The notes: generated by a model from the letters alone, not told the origin. DNA of 64,000 nt from Acidipropionibacterium acidipropionici (GCF_001441165.1 NZ_CP013126.1:959551-1023550); one strand, 5' to 3'; numbered from the stretch's first letter, positions 17,174 through 25,856 are shown. Translations and numbers: made by a program.

Positions 17174-18727
17174 TCAGGCAGCGAGTGAGGAGGTGGAGTC
17201 CTTCGTCACCGTGACAGACCCCGAGACCTTCGAGCCGGTGACCTTCGTGCCGTTCTTCAGCGCGACCGTGGCCTTGGAGATGCTGTCGGCGCTCATCGCC
17301 CCGGTGAGGGTGCAGCCGCTGAAGGTGACCGCGGCGTGCCCTCCGTTGGATCCCGACGTCCCCCACTGGTCCTTGGCCAGGGAGAGCAGAGCGGTGGAGA
17401 ACTTGTGGACGAGCCTGGACGAGGACACGTTCACCTGGCAGTTGGTGTTGGTGACGTAGATCATCGGCTCGGTGCCGTTGGCGGTGACGGTCGAGTTCTT
17501 GATCGTCATGGAGGACTTCGACGCCGTGGCGTCGGAATCGGCGGCGTCACCGGAGAAGGACTGGTAGATCATCATCCCGGTCGATGCCGTACTGGTGAAG
17601 GTGCAGTCGGTGATGGCGATCTGGTTCTTGCCCTCGATGACCATCGTCCCGGCCCCGGTGGCGGTTCCGGTGGCACCGGTGACCGAGATGTCCCCGGTGC
17701 TGTAGACGAGCGGGGAGCCGTTCCCGGCCGAGGACAACGTCGAGTCCCCGGTGACTGTGATGACGGCGGCGCCGCGGTCGGTGGCCAGGCAGGCGCAGTG
17801 CTGTCCCTTGGTCGTGATGTCGACGTCGGAGGCGGTGATCTGCCCGGAGTAGGTGCCGTCCAGACCGCGCGAGGATCCCTTCGTCGTCGAGATGGTGATC
17901 CCGTCGATCGTGACCTTTCCCGACGACGCCGCGAAGACGGCGTTCGACCCCTCGGCCGCGGTCTTGACGGTGCATCCGGTCATGGTGGCCGTCGAGCCCT
18001 TGCCGACGACCAGGACGGCGGAGTTGAGCCCGTAGAAGTTGCAGGCGTCCTCGTTGGAGGAGTTGCCGGACTTGACGATGGTGGCGTTGGTGAGTGTCAG
18101 GGATCCGCCGTTGACCACCAGGAAGACGTTCTGGTCAGCCTTGGTGCTGGTCCAGGTGCCGCCGTCGATGGTGGCCTTGACGCCGTTGACCAGGTAGGCG
18201 CCGCTCAGCAGCTGGGTGACGGAGCCGCCCTGGCCACCGCCACCTCCTTGGCCACTACCCGCTCCGCCGCCCTGGCCACCGCCGGCTCCGGCCGAACCGC
18301 TGGGCATGGCCGACGGCGCCGAGCCGCTGGGCTTACCGCCGGAGGGGGCTGCACCACCTGCACCACCACCCGTACCGCCCGGTGCTCCGCCGCTGGGGGC
18401 CGCTCCGCTGGGTTTGGCTCCGCTCGGCATGCCACTGGGGGCCGCTCCCCCGGCCCCGCCTCCGGCCCCTCCGGCCCCGCCCGCGGCCGACGCCCCGCTG
18501 CCGAAGGTGGCCTTGTAGGTACCGGCTTTCAGGGTGCTGACGGTCGCTGTCGGGGAGGCCGCCGCACTCCCAGCGGCACCCGCGGAGGCTCCGGAGGCAC
18601 CCGCGCTCGACGCGCTCGAGGCACTGGTCGTCGAGCACCCCGCCAGGGCCAGCAGGCCCACTCCACCGCCCAGGGCCAGAAGCCTGCGCCTGCTGAACGA
18701 CTCGCCGAGTCCGTGTTGTCCTGTCAT
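17174..18727 (-). CDS. Tat lipoprotein with Gly/Pro/Ser linker and beta-helix domain
   Basis: Exported protein of 517 residues. The N-terminus has SRRRLLALGG and a lipobox (LALAGC), so it is a Tat lipoprotein. After a Ser/Ala-rich spacer comes a Gly/Pro/Ser low-complexity linker (about residues 90-175), then a domain of repeated short beta-strands such as DGGTWTSTKADQNVFLVVNG and VTITGC-like turns up to the C-terminus, characteristic of a right-handed parallel beta-helix. It resembles carbohydrate-binding beta-helix proteins of the Cthe_2159 type, which often carry such Gly-rich linkers; that assignment is tentative. It starts 7 bases after the ABC exporter stop, so the two are probably co-transcribed. 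Confidence 0.75.
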   Translation of the reverse strand: MTGQHGLGESFSRRRLLALGGGVGLLALAGCSTTSASSASSAGASGASAGAAGSAAASPTATVSTLKAGTYKATFGSGASAAGGAGGAGGGAGGAAPSGMPSGAKPSGAAPSGGAPGGTGGGAGGAAPSGGKPSGSAPSAMPSGSAGAGGGQGGGAGSGQGGGGGQGGSVTQLLSGAYLVNGVKATIDGGTWTSTKADQNVFLVVNGGSLTLTNATIVKSGNSSNEDACNFYGLNSAVLVVGKGSTATMTGCTVKTAAEGSNAVFAASSGKVTIDGITISTTKGSSRGLDGTYSGQITASDVDITTKGQHCACLATDRGAAVITVTGDSTLSSAGNGSPLVYSTGDISVTGATGTATGAGTMVIEGKNQIAITDCTFTSTASTGMMIYQSFSGDAADSDATASKSSMTIKNSTVTANGTEPMIYVTNTNCQVNVSSSRLVHKFSTALLSLAKDQWGTSGSNGGHAAVTFSGCTLTGAMSADSISKATVALKNGTKVTGSKVSGSVTVTKDSTSSLAA

Positions 18728-18734
18728 GGTTCCA

Positions 18735-20537
18735 TCACAGCCAACGATCCGGTGGCGATACTGGGGTGCTGCTGTTCCCCGCCTGTGAGGCGACCGGGGC
18801 CAGGGCGCGGCGCGGGAGCCGGGCCGGCGTCATGGCCCGTCGCGGCGCGAGCGGCGTGGGGGTGGGCTGGGCGGCCACCCTTCCATGGGACAGCACGAGG
18901 AGACGGCCGGCGCATCGGGCGACGGCCTGGTCGTGGGTGATGAGGAGGATGGCCCGATCGCCGGGGAGGGCGGCGATCATGGCGGTGAAGTCGGTCACCG
19001 AGGCCTGATCCAGCCCATTGGTGGGCTCGTCGAGGATGAGCACCGGCGCCCGGCACAGCAGGGCGCGGGCGATCGCGACGCGTTCGCGCTGCCCGCCCGA
19101 CAGCCCACGGCCGTGCGGCCCGACCTGGGTCTCCAGACCCTCCGGGAAAGCTGCCGCAACGTCGTCCAGTCCTACGGCGCGAATCGCCGAATCCACCTCA
19201 TCGCGGCCCGCCCGGGGCCGGGCCGCGCGCACGTTCTCGATGATGGTGGTGTCGAGCAGCGCGGGGAACTGATTGACCACCGCGACGTTGCCGGTGACGG
19301 TCGATGAGCAGAGGGTCCGCAGATCCCGCCCGCCGAGCAGCACCCGCCCGCCCGACGGATCGTAGTCGCGATGGGCGAGCCTGGCGATGGTCGACTTGCC
19401 GGCGCCGGAATCGCCGACCAGGGCGACCACCTCGCCGGGGCGCACTGCGAAGCTCACCGCATCGAGCACCCTCGCCCGGCCGGGGTAGGAGAAGGTGACG
19501 GCGTCGAAGCGCAGATCGGTCGGCGTGGCGGGGGCGGGGCCGGGGGCCGCCGGTTCGGGAGTGGTGTTCTCGGCGGTGAAGATCTCGTTGATCCGCCCGG
19601 CGCTCACCGCTGCTGCAGCTCCGGAGGCCCCGAGAGAGCCCAGGTCGGTGATGGGCTCGTAGAGCTCCATGAGGAAACCCAGGAAGATGGTGAGGGTGCC
19701 GATCGTGATGGTTCTGCTCGACAACTGGTAGACGCCGAAGCCGATGACGGCCAGGGCCGCAACGACGACGGCGAGGATGCCGACGGCCTCGAGGACCTGA
19801 CCCACCCGGGTCTCCTTGACAGCGGCGGCCTGGGCATGGCGTCCTTCCTCGTCGAAACGCCGGGTCAGCGCCCCGACCCATCCGAAGGCCCGGGCGTCGG
19901 CCTCCCCGTTGACCGACTGCTCGGCCACTCCCATGAGGTTGGAGGCGCGGCGCCGGGCCTCGGCCTCCACGGCGGCCATCCGACGTCCGAGCAACTTGGT
20001 GGCGATCAGGACGATGGGGACGATGACCAGGGCCACGAGGGTGAGTTCGGGGTCGAGCCATACGAGCATGCCGGTGAAGACGACGACCTGGAAGACGGCG
20101 TTGACGGCCGTGTCGATGCCTGAGACGGCGAAGACCTCCACCTCGTCGACGTCTGAGTCGATGCGGGTGAGCAGGTCGCCGGGTTCATTGCGGTCGAAGA
20201 AGGACGCCGGCATCGACATGATGCGGCGGAACAGCTCGGAGCGCAGGGAGCGGACGACTCCCTCCCCTCCGGAGGCCAGGGCCACCTGGGAGACGCAGCC
20301 GCTGGCGATCATCGCCACCGAGATGACAGCGTAGAGGATCGCGACATGAGGAAATGCTGAGAAGTCGGCGGGAACGATGACGTCGTCGATGAATTTGCCG
20401 AAGACATTCAGTGCAGCCGCCTGTCCGAATACTGCGATGATTCCAAGAATGATCCCTGAAACAATCGCGAAGCGGTGACCCTTCGTGTAGGGCGCCATCA
20501 TGGCGACGGATGATCTGATGGACGTGCTGGTCGACAT
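18735..20537 (-). CDS. ABC exporter (fused membrane and ATPase domains)
   Basis: Protein of 600 residues: a six-helix exporter domain (about 15-300) followed by an ATPase domain. Visible motifs are Walker A GDSGAGKST, the signature [16 protein letters not shown], Walker B VLILDEPTNGLD and the H-loop histidine in LLITHDQAV. The half-transporter layout implies a homodimer of the MsbA/MdlB type. A Pro/Ala-rich tail of about 50 residues follows the ATPase and is unusual. No peptidase domain is present at the N-terminus. The gene sits 174 bases downstream of a gene for a 39-residue basic peptide and 7 bases upstream of a secreted lipoprotein gene, so a peptide or envelope substrate is plausible. 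Substrate is otherwise unknown. Confidence 0.85.
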   Translation of the reverse strand: MSTSTSIRSSVAMMAPYTKGHRFAIVSGIILGIIAVFGQAAALNVFGKFIDDVIVPADFSAFPHVAILYAVISVAMIASGCVSQVALASGGEGVVRSLRSELFRRIMSMPASFFDRNEPGDLLTRIDSDVDEVEVFAVSGIDTAVNAVFQVVVFTGMLVWLDPELTLVALVIVPIVLIATKLLGRRMAAVEAEARRRASNLMGVAEQSVNGEADARAFGWVGALTRRFDEEGRHAQAAAVKETRVGQVLEAVGILAVVVAALAVIGFGVYQLSSRTITIGTLTIFLGFLMELYEPITDLGSLGASGAAAAVSAGRINEIFTAENTTPEPAAPGPAPATPTDLRFDAVTFSYPGRARVLDAVSFAVRPGEVVALVGDSGAGKSTIARLAHRDYDPSGGRVLLGGRDLRTLCSSTVTGNVAVVNQFPALLDTTIIENVRAARPRAGRDEVDSAIRAVGLDDVAAAFPEGLETQVGPHGRGLSGGQRERVAIARALLCRAPVLILDEPTNGLDQASVTDFTAMIAALPGDRAILLITHDQAVARCAGRLLVLSHGRVAAQPTPTPLAPRRAMTPARLPRRALAPVASQAGNSSTPVSPPDRWL

Positions 20538-20580
20538 GGGCCCCTGATTCTGGAAGGACTGCGGTTCATGGGCGCGGACT

Positions 20581-20615
20581 GGTGCGGGGCGCCTGGATGA
20601 ACAGCGCCCCGCACC
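20581..20615 (-). terminator. Strong hairpin between peptide and exporter genes
   Basis: GGTGCGGGGCGC (20581-20592) pairs perfectly with 20604-20615 across an 11-base loop. It lies between the small peptide gene and the ABC exporter gene and has no T-tract. It could limit read-through or protect the upstream transcript, giving more peptide message than exporter message. Confidence 0.55.
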
Positions 20616-20621
20616 TTCAGC

Positions 20622-20681
20622 CGCCGGATCACGGCATGCCGCACCGCGACATGAGGGCCTCGTCCCTTCGGTGATCCGGCG
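20622..20681. repeat. Inverted repeat CGCCGGATCAC
   Basis: CGCCGGATCAC at 20622-20632 is matched by its exact complement at 20671-20681. The 38-base loop contains, on the minus strand, a tiny frame MSRCGMP preceded by GAAGGGACGAGG. The function is unknown; the mini-frame may be chance. Confidence 0.5.
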
Positions 20682-20711
20682 TCACCGCGTCAGCGGCGAC
20701 TCTGAATCGCG

Positions 20712-20831
20712 TCAGTGGCGACGAGCGGACTTCTTCGGGGCCGGCTTGCGCACAACCTTCTTCGGAGCGGGCTTGCGCACCTTCTTGCGGGGCTTGAGAA
20801 CGGGGAGCTTCGGAGCGGGACCCTTAGCCAT
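20712..20831 (-). CDS. Basic Lys/Pro/Arg-rich 39-residue peptide
   Basis: Small gene for a 39-residue peptide beginning MAKGPAPKLPVLKPRK and containing two near-identical KPAPKK blocks (VRKPAPKKV and VRKPAPKKS), ending SARRH. About 16 residues are Lys, Arg or His and none are Asp or Glu. ATG 20831 is chosen because AAAGG lies 8 bases upstream; ATG 20837 is too close to it. The peptide has no signal sequence. The gene is followed by hairpins and then an ABC exporter on the same strand, a layout common for bacteriocin or modified-peptide precursors. It could equally be a nucleic-acid-binding protein, as PAPKK repeats occur in histone-like tails. The upstream 150 bases are markedly AT-richer than the surroundings. 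Confidence 0.6.
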   Translation of the reverse strand: MAKGPAPKLPVLKPRKKVRKPAPKKVVRKPAPKKSARRH

Positions 20832-21048
20832 AATCATGACCTTTCATTGATGTTCTCCGGATCGGGGTTTCGAACCTGACATCAATTACTCTGAACCTTC
20901 CGCTCACCGAGAACAAGTCAGATCGGACCATTTCCGGCCACCCACAGAACACCGTTTCAAAAAACCTAAAAGAATCTCAGATCTGTGGATTCTATGACAG
21001 GAAGCACAGGGGCCCGCCCTGCCCCGTAGACAGCCATGAGTTCCCTTG

Positions 21049-22491
21049 TCAGGCCGTGATCGCAGCCTTCTCACGGCGTCGATCCACCACCGACACCGCG
21101 ATCGCCAGGGCGACGAAGACGGCGATGACCGTCAGCGCGGCGATGAAGGCCGTGATCCAGGAGTCGGTCTGCTCGGTGAGGGTGAACAGGATGCCGGGGA
21201 TGATCGCCGTGCCGACCGCCTGGCCGATCCGCTGGCCGGTCTGCAGGATGCCTCCGGCGACCCCGCCGTAGCGGGGGTCGACAGCCGCCAGGGTCAGGGT
21301 CTGGTTCGGGGAGACGGTGAAGCCCTGGCTGATTCCGATCACCGCCAGCGGGAAGACCAGCGTCCAGGCCGGCCAGCCGAGCCACTCCACGCCCAGGCCG
21401 GTGCCGAGTATCAGGATGACGCCCAGGCCGGCGACCGACAGGCCGGCGATGACCATCCGACGGCCGGCGTCCAGGACGTACCGGCCGGAGATCTGGGAGC
21501 CGATGCCCGCGAAGATCGACGACGGCAGCCCCAGCAGAGCGGCGAACAGGGCCTGGTGGCCGAGGTGGTTCTGGACGAAGAGCGGTATCACGATCCAGAT
21601 CGAGGTGGAGCCGAGGAAGTACACCGAGACGATGAGGATGCCGTTGCTGAAGGCGCGGTTGGCGAAGATGTCGAGATCGACCATGGGCTCCCTGCCGAGA
21701 CGCCGGTAGCGGGACTCCCATCGGATCCACACGAGGCTCAGCGCCAGGCCGATCGGCAGGGTGATCCAGGCGCCCGTCCCCAGGCCGCGCTCCAGGAAGG
21801 GGAACATGACGCAGAGCAGGGCCAGGGCGAGCAGCACGATGCCGACCGGGTCGAGGTCGAGGCGGGATCCTTTCGGGCGGTAGTCGCCCGGCACCCAGTA
21901 GGAACCGGCCCAGATGGCCAGGACGCCGATGGGGACGTTCATCCCGAACATCCAGCGCCAGCCGGCGTCGGGCCCGAGCAGTGCGATGAGCAGCCCGCCG
22001 ATCACCGGCCCGATGGCGGTCGCCAGAGCCACCGTCGTCCCGAACATGGCGAAGGCGCGGGCGCGGTCCTGGCCGCGGAAGTGCTGCTGGATGATGCCGA
22101 CGACCTGCGGGTTGAGCAGGCCGGAGCCGATCCCCTGGACGATCCGCGACAGGTTGAGTACCTGGATCGTCGGGGACAGAGCGCTGATGATCGAGCCGAG
22201 GGTGAAGAAGGCCAGGCCGATGAGCAGCATCCGCTTGCGGCCGGTGGCGTCGCCGATCCGCCCGGCGGGCACGAGGAGGACGCCGAAGGCCAGCGCGTAG
22301 CCCGACAGCACCCATTGCAGGCCGGACGACGTCGCGTGAAGGTCGTTGCCGATCGGGGCGAGGGCGACGTTGATCACCGAGACGGCGACCAGGGCCATGA
22401 ACAGCGGGGCGAGGAGGACGAGGAGGAGACGACGCCGCTTGAAAGGAGGTACGTCGGCGCTCGGCTCCTCGATGGCCACGGTCCTGCTCAC
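21049..22491 (-). CDS. MFS drug/efflux transporter, DHA2 (EmrB/QacA-like)
   Basis: Integral membrane protein of 480 residues with about 14 predicted segments, typical of DHA2-type drug:proton antiporters. Motif A is visible as GRIGDATGRKRMLL between segments 2 and 3 and motif C as ATAIGPVIGGLL in segment 5. The start is a GTG at 22491 with GGGAAG about 9 bases upstream; GTG 22479 is an alternative. It is transcribed toward the peptide/ABC exporter cluster but separated from it by about 220 bases. The substrate is unknown. Confidence 0.85.
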   Translation of the reverse strand: MSRTVAIEEPSADVPPFKRRRLLLVLLAPLFMALVAVSVINVALAPIGNDLHATSSGLQWVLSGYALAFGVLLVPAGRIGDATGRKRMLLIGLAFFTLGSIISALSPTIQVLNLSRIVQGIGSGLLNPQVVGIIQQHFRGQDRARAFAMFGTTVALATAIGPVIGGLLIALLGPDAGWRWMFGMNVPIGVLAIWAGSYWVPGDYRPKGSRLDLDPVGIVLLALALLCVMFPFLERGLGTGAWITLPIGLALSLVWIRWESRYRRLGREPMVDLDIFANRAFSNGILIVSVYFLGSTSIWIVIPLFVQNHLGHQALFAALLGLPSSIFAGIGSQISGRYVLDAGRRMVIAGLSVAGLGVILILGTGLGVEWLGWPAWTLVFPLAVIGISQGFTVSPNQTLTLAAVDPRYGGVAGGILQTGQRIGQAVGTAIIPGILFTLTEQTDSWITAFIAALTVIAVFVALAIAVSVVDRRREKAAITA

Positions 22492-22641
22492 GCCTCGTCA
22501 CTTCCCTGTCATGCTGTGAGGTTCTTCTGAGTGCAGCGTCACGCTACGCCAGCCCATTCCCCACCGCTCACGAACCCCGACAACCGCTCGACAAAGTCCC
22601 CTGAGGTCTGGGAGACCCGGAACACCTGAGCCCGGGACAGA

Positions 22642-22662
22642 AATGCAGCCTCGTATTGCATT
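22642..22662 (+). promoter_or_regulatory. Candidate promoter with AATGCA/TGCATT operator
   Basis: An inverted repeat AATGCA (22642-22647)/TGCATT (22657-22662) overlaps a TTGCAT -35-like hexamer, with CAGACT 17 bases further on as a weak -10. It precedes the small gene at 22730. Assignment rests on spacing only. Confidence 0.35.
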
Positions 22663-22729
22663 CCTGAAATCGGTGTGGCAGACTTTCTTCTCGCGTCGCG
22701 GACGACGCAATCGAGAGAGGACACCGGCC

Positions 22730-22855
22730 ATGGCCACACAGCAGAGAAGTCGCACATACGCGACCGTCCTGCCGCGCCGTGGCACCCTCAAGCTCGACGC
22801 CCTCAACGGGCGAGGGCGGTCGCTGGACGAGCGACTGCCGAAACCCCGAAACTGA
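22730..22855 (+). CDS. Small basic 41-residue peptide, unknown
   Basis: Short gene for a 41-residue peptide starting MATQQRSRTYATVLPRR and ending LDERLPKPRN. It is polar and basic, with no signal peptide, membrane segment or cysteine. A GAGAGGA ribosome-binding-like sequence lies about 9 bases before ATG 22730, and a candidate promoter with an inverted repeat lies upstream. It stands alone between a divergent MFS pump gene and rtcB. I do not recognise a family. The supporting evidence is the ribosome site and the coding-like codon pattern, so it remains a prediction. Confidence 0.45.
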   Translation: MATQQRSRTYATVLPRRGTLKLDALNGRGRSLDERLPKPRN

Positions 22856-23040
22856 GCAATGACGGGCCCGTAGCGGCCTGACGACGTCTCACCCGGGGCC
22901 ACCCCCAGGGATCGCACCCCACTTCCATCCAATGTTCCAAGCCGTCATCAGCGGCCAGGAGCAACTCGCGGACATCTGTGTCAACAATTCCGCCGGAAAT
23001 GGAATCAGTGCGCCCGAAAACACCTGACAGGAGATGCATC

Positions 23041-24252
23041 ATGTCCATTTTTCCGGTGCCGTTGTCCGGCACCGACAACACCTTGATGTGGGCCGAGGAG
23101 GCCGGTATCGAGGAGGCCGCTCGAGCTCAGCTGCGCAATGTGGCGGCGCTGCCCTGGACCCGCGGCGTCCGGGTGATGCCCGACGTCCACTACGGCCTGG
23201 GCGCCACCGTCGGATCGGTCATCGCGATGAGCCAGGCCGTCGCCCCGGCCGCCGTGGGCGTCGACATCGGCTGCGGCATGACGGCGGTGCGCACCAACCT
23301 GCGCCCCGACCAGCTGCCCGAGGACCTCGCGGGGCTGCGGCACCAGATCGAGCGGGCTGTGCCGGTGGGATTCTCCATGCACAACGGCGAGGCCCGGACC
23401 ATCGCGCGGCACCCCGATCTCAAGGCCCGGTACCAGACGGTGATGGGCGAGTTCCAGCAGTTGTACGCCCGGGATCTCACTGCGTCCGCGCGCACCGGAC
23501 GGGCCGAGGCGAAGGCCGGCGGGCAGGTGGGCACCCTGGGCGGGGGAAACCACTTCATCGAGCTGTGCTCCGGCGACGACGGCCGGGTGTGGGTGACGCT
23601 GCACTCCGGATCCAGGGGAACCGGCAACCAGCTCGCCCAGGTCCACATGGGCATCGCCCAGGGACTGGCCCACAACCAGAACCTGGCCGACCGCGACCTG
23701 GCCGTGTTCATCGCGGGCTCGCCGCAGATGGAGCACTACCTCCACGACCTGTGGTGGGCGCAGGCCTACGCCCTGCTCAACCGCGACGTCATGCTCGCCG
23801 CCATCTGCGACGAACTGTCCCGGGCCATCGACGGCATCGCCTTCGAGGACCCCATCCGCTGCCACCACAACTACGTCGCCGTGGAGACCCACGACGGGGA
23901 GGAGCTCATCGTCACCCGCAAGGGCGCCATCCGCGCCGGCGCAGGAGACATGGGCGTCATCCCCGGATCCATGGGCACCGGTTCCTACATCGTGACCGGC
24001 CTGGGCAACGAGACCTCCTACCAGTCCGCCTCCCACGGGGCCGGACGCCGGATGTCGCGGCGCGCGGCAAAGCGGACCTTCACCGCCGACGACCTGGCCG
24101 TCCAGACCGCCGGCATCGAATGCCGTAAGGACACCGGCGTCATCGACGAGATCCCCGCCGCCTACAAGGACATCGACGACGTGATCGCCGCCCAGACCGA
24201 CCTCGTCAGCGTCGTGGCCCGCCTCCAGACGCTGCTGTGCGTCAAGGGCTGA
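23041..24252 (+). CDS. rtcB: RNA-splicing ligase RtcB
   Basis: RtcB-type RNA ligase of 403 residues, which joins 2',3'-cyclic phosphate or 3'-phosphate RNA ends to 5'-hydroxyl ends using GTP and manganese. The metal-binding motifs are visible: MPDVHYGLG, VDIGCGM with the metal-ligand cysteine, GGGNHFIEL, and LHSGSRGTG. The histidine in SASHGAGRRMSR is the expected guanylation site. ATG 23041 has AGGAGA 8 bases upstream. The length fits the short bacterial RtcB form. No archease or RtcA/RtcR gene adjoins. It may repair tRNAs or rRNAs cut by toxins; two toxin-antitoxin loci follow directly, but that link is only positional. Confidence 0.93.
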   Translation: MSIFPVPLSGTDNTLMWAEEAGIEEAARAQLRNVAALPWTRGVRVMPDVHYGLGATVGSVIAMSQAVAPAAVGVDIGCGMTAVRTNLRPDQLPEDLAGLRHQIERAVPVGFSMHNGEARTIARHPDLKARYQTVMGEFQQLYARDLTASARTGRAEAKAGGQVGTLGGGNHFIELCSGDDGRVWVTLHSGSRGTGNQLAQVHMGIAQGLAHNQNLADRDLAVFIAGSPQMEHYLHDLWWAQAYALLNRDVMLAAICDELSRAIDGIAFEDPIRCHHNYVAVETHDGEELIVTRKGAIRAGAGDMGVIPGSMGTGSYIVTGLGNETSYQSASHGAGRRMSRRAAKRTFTADDLAVQTAGIECRKDTGVIDEIPAAYKDIDDVIAAQTDLVSVVARLQTLLCVKG

Positions 24253-24276
24253 CGGCGCGGGGGCGCGGCGACGCGA

Positions 24277-24344
24277 CCGATTCCCCGGCAGTTCGGACCA
24301 TCCGGCCCATTTCGGCTGAGAACCCCGATCTGTCGGGAAATCGG
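24277..24344. terminator. Long-loop inverted repeat after rtcB
   Basis: CCGATTCCCCGGCAG (24277-24291) pairs with 24330-24344 over 15 positions with two G-U type differences. It starts 25 bases after the rtcB stop. It resembles the other long-loop intergenic palindromes in this window and has no T-tract. Confidence 0.5.
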
Positions 24345-24384
24345 TCTGCCCGGCTCCCTCCCGCGGTCAGGCTCCGGCCCGGAT

Positions 24385-24686
24385 CCAGCGTGAGAGGGTT
24401 TCCACATGGTGCAGAGGGATGCGACGGCCGCGGTAGAAGTCGGATCCTCATGCGGCTCGAACTACTTGCCCAGGGCTACCCAGGCGATACCAAGCCGGTG
24501 GGAGCGGGGCTGTTCGAACTGAGGATCCATACCGGACCCGGCTACCGCATCTACTACCTCCGAGAGGCCAATACCCTCATCCTTCTGCTGTGCGGAGGCG
24601 ACAAGTCGACACAGAACAAGGACATCGCAAGATCGCGGACCCTCGCCACCCGCTGGCGACACGATCATCAGGACGGGACATCATGA
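24385..24686 (+). pseudogene. HigB/RelE-type toxin (Gp49-like) broken by an N-terminal frameshift
   Basis: From about 24435 the frame reads RSRILMRLELLAQGYPGD and continues through KPVGAGLFELRI, GPGYRIYY and LLLCGGDKST, which is the core of the phage-derived Gp49/HigB toxin family. The usual N-terminal piece appears in a different frame just upstream (VSTWCRGMRRPR at 24398-24433), ending in TAG. A frameshift therefore separates the first 15 or so residues, and no good start remains in either frame. The stop overlaps the antitoxin ATG by four bases, as in intact pairs. The toxin is probably inactive unless a short form starting at the downstream ATG (ILM) is made. Confidence 0.7.
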
Positions 24687-24985
24687 GCAACGAGACATAC
24701 GACCTGTTCGACGCAGCGGATTACATCACGACCGACGACGACGCTGCGCTGCTGCTCCAGACGGCACTGGAAGACTCCTCCTCGGATCCTTCGGCCCTTC
24801 CCACCGCCCTGGGCATCATCGCCCGTTCTGGCAATATGAGTGAACTCGCCCGACGCGCCGGAATGAGCCGCGACGGCCTGTACCGCGCCCTGTCGGAGAC
24901 CGGCAATCCCACCTGGACGACCATCGTCAAGGTCCTCACGGCACTCGACCTCCGCCTGGAGGTGCACCGGGTACCGGCCGCCTGA
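24683..24985 (+). CDS. HigA-type antitoxin (addiction-module antidote)
   Basis: Protein of 100 residues matching the addiction-module antidote family. The N-terminus contains DAADYITTDDDAALLLQTAL, which is the toxin-contact segment of the family, and the C-terminal half is a helix-turn-helix (MSELARRAGMSRDGLYRALS). ATG 24683 overlaps the toxin stop. It appears intact although its toxin is frameshifted, so it may survive as a repressor or a guard against related toxins. Confidence 0.82.
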   Translation: MSNETYDLFDAADYITTDDDAALLLQTALEDSSSDPSALPTALGIIARSGNMSELARRAGMSRDGLYRALSETGNPTWTTIVKVLTALDLRLEVHRVPAA

Positions 24986-25073
24986 GATGCCGCCACACGC
25001 GCCCAACCTTGTCGTTCATGCGCGTACACGCGTGCCGCCGACGCTGGGATCCGCCCCATGGAGGTCTGTGAAG

Positions 25074-25373
25074 TCAGGCGGCGACCTGAATCTCGAGGGT
25101 GCCTCCGAGAGCATGGGCGATGCGGGCGAGCATCACTCCGCCGGGTGCCTGGGCCCCGTTCTCGATCGCGGAAATCACGCTTTGCCGGGTGTTGGCACGG
25201 CGCGCGAGCTCTGTCTGGGACAGACCTGCTGCGGTGCGAGCGTTGTAGACGAGCTCTGCCAGCTGGAGCCGGGCCTCGGTCTCGACCGCCGCTGCGTCGT
25301 AATCGTCCCGCTCTTCGTCGGTCATGGCGGCCAGAGACTCATCCCTGACCTGCTCCCACGGGGTGGTGCTCAT
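25074..25373 (-). CDS. XRE-family antitoxin of a HigBA-type pair
   Basis: Protein of 99 residues. The N-terminal half is acidic and helical (MTDEERDDYDAAAVETEARL) and the C-terminal half is an XRE helix-turn-helix with LSQTELARRANTRQSVISAIENG. It follows its toxin gene with a four-base overlap, the toxin-first order of HigBA loci. The pair probably represses its own promoter near 25730. Confidence 0.85.
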   Translation of the reverse strand: MSTTPWEQVRDESLAAMTDEERDDYDAAAVETEARLQLAELVYNARTAAGLSQTELARRANTRQSVISAIENGAQAPGGVMLARIAHALGGTLEIQVAA

Positions 25374-25726
25374 TGCCTCTTGCCTCTCCTCTGAGTTCGA
25401 CGAGCCGCAAGGTGTGCGGCCTGGGTCCGACGTGCCCGGAGAATCTCGGCACGTTCGTTCTGGCGTTGCTTGCGGAAGGTGGTCAATGTCACAGCCTTCC
25501 GATCAGGGTCGTACACGTAGGTGATACGTCGATTGACGCCCTCGCACGAGAAGCGCAACTCGTACAGCCCGTCACCGAGCGATCTTGAGTGCGGCATCCG
25601 AAGCATGTTGCCCAGAGCTGCCAGACGTTCAAGAATCCGGTCCGTGGCTGCCTTCCCGGCAGGAGTGAGCTGCACGTACCAGGCGCGCACCTCCTCAGAG
25701 AACTCCACGACCCATCTCACACTCAT
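25370..25726 (-). CDS. RelE/HigB-type toxin (Gp49-like)
   Basis: Protein of about 118 residues with the Gp49/HigB toxin core: VEFSEEVRAWYVQL, LRMPHSRSLGDGLYELRF, RRITYVYDP and LTTFRKQRQ. Family members are ribosome-dependent mRNA endonucleases. ATG 25726 is chosen over the upstream in-frame starts because the family begins directly at this strand. An AT-rich tract with ATATAC and GACATAT repeats lies just upstream (25727-25760) and is likely to contain the promoter and operator. The frame is intact, unlike the toxin at 24385. Confidence 0.82.
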   Translation of the reverse strand: MSVRWVVEFSEEVRAWYVQLTPAGKAATDRILERLAALGNMLRMPHSRSLGDGLYELRFSCEGVNRRITYVYDPDRKAVTLTTFRKQRQNERAEILRARRTQAAHLAARRTQRRGKRQ

Positions 25727-25856
25727 AATATACGACACACGACATATCAGATGTAAGAGATATACTCTGCTCTGCAGATGCATCCGCCACCACTCTCGTC
25801 ACCCTCCCGGACGCCGGGTCCACTACCATGTGGTGTTGCCGATTCCCGGAGGTGTC

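Noticed and set aside
20622-20681. Seven-residue MSRCGMP frame as a second peptide gene
   Set aside because: It is very short and sits inside an inverted repeat; there is no support beyond a ribosome-site-like string.
21046-22530. 494-codon plus-strand open frame
   Set aside because: It is antisense to the DHA2 transporter; no domain is recognisable.
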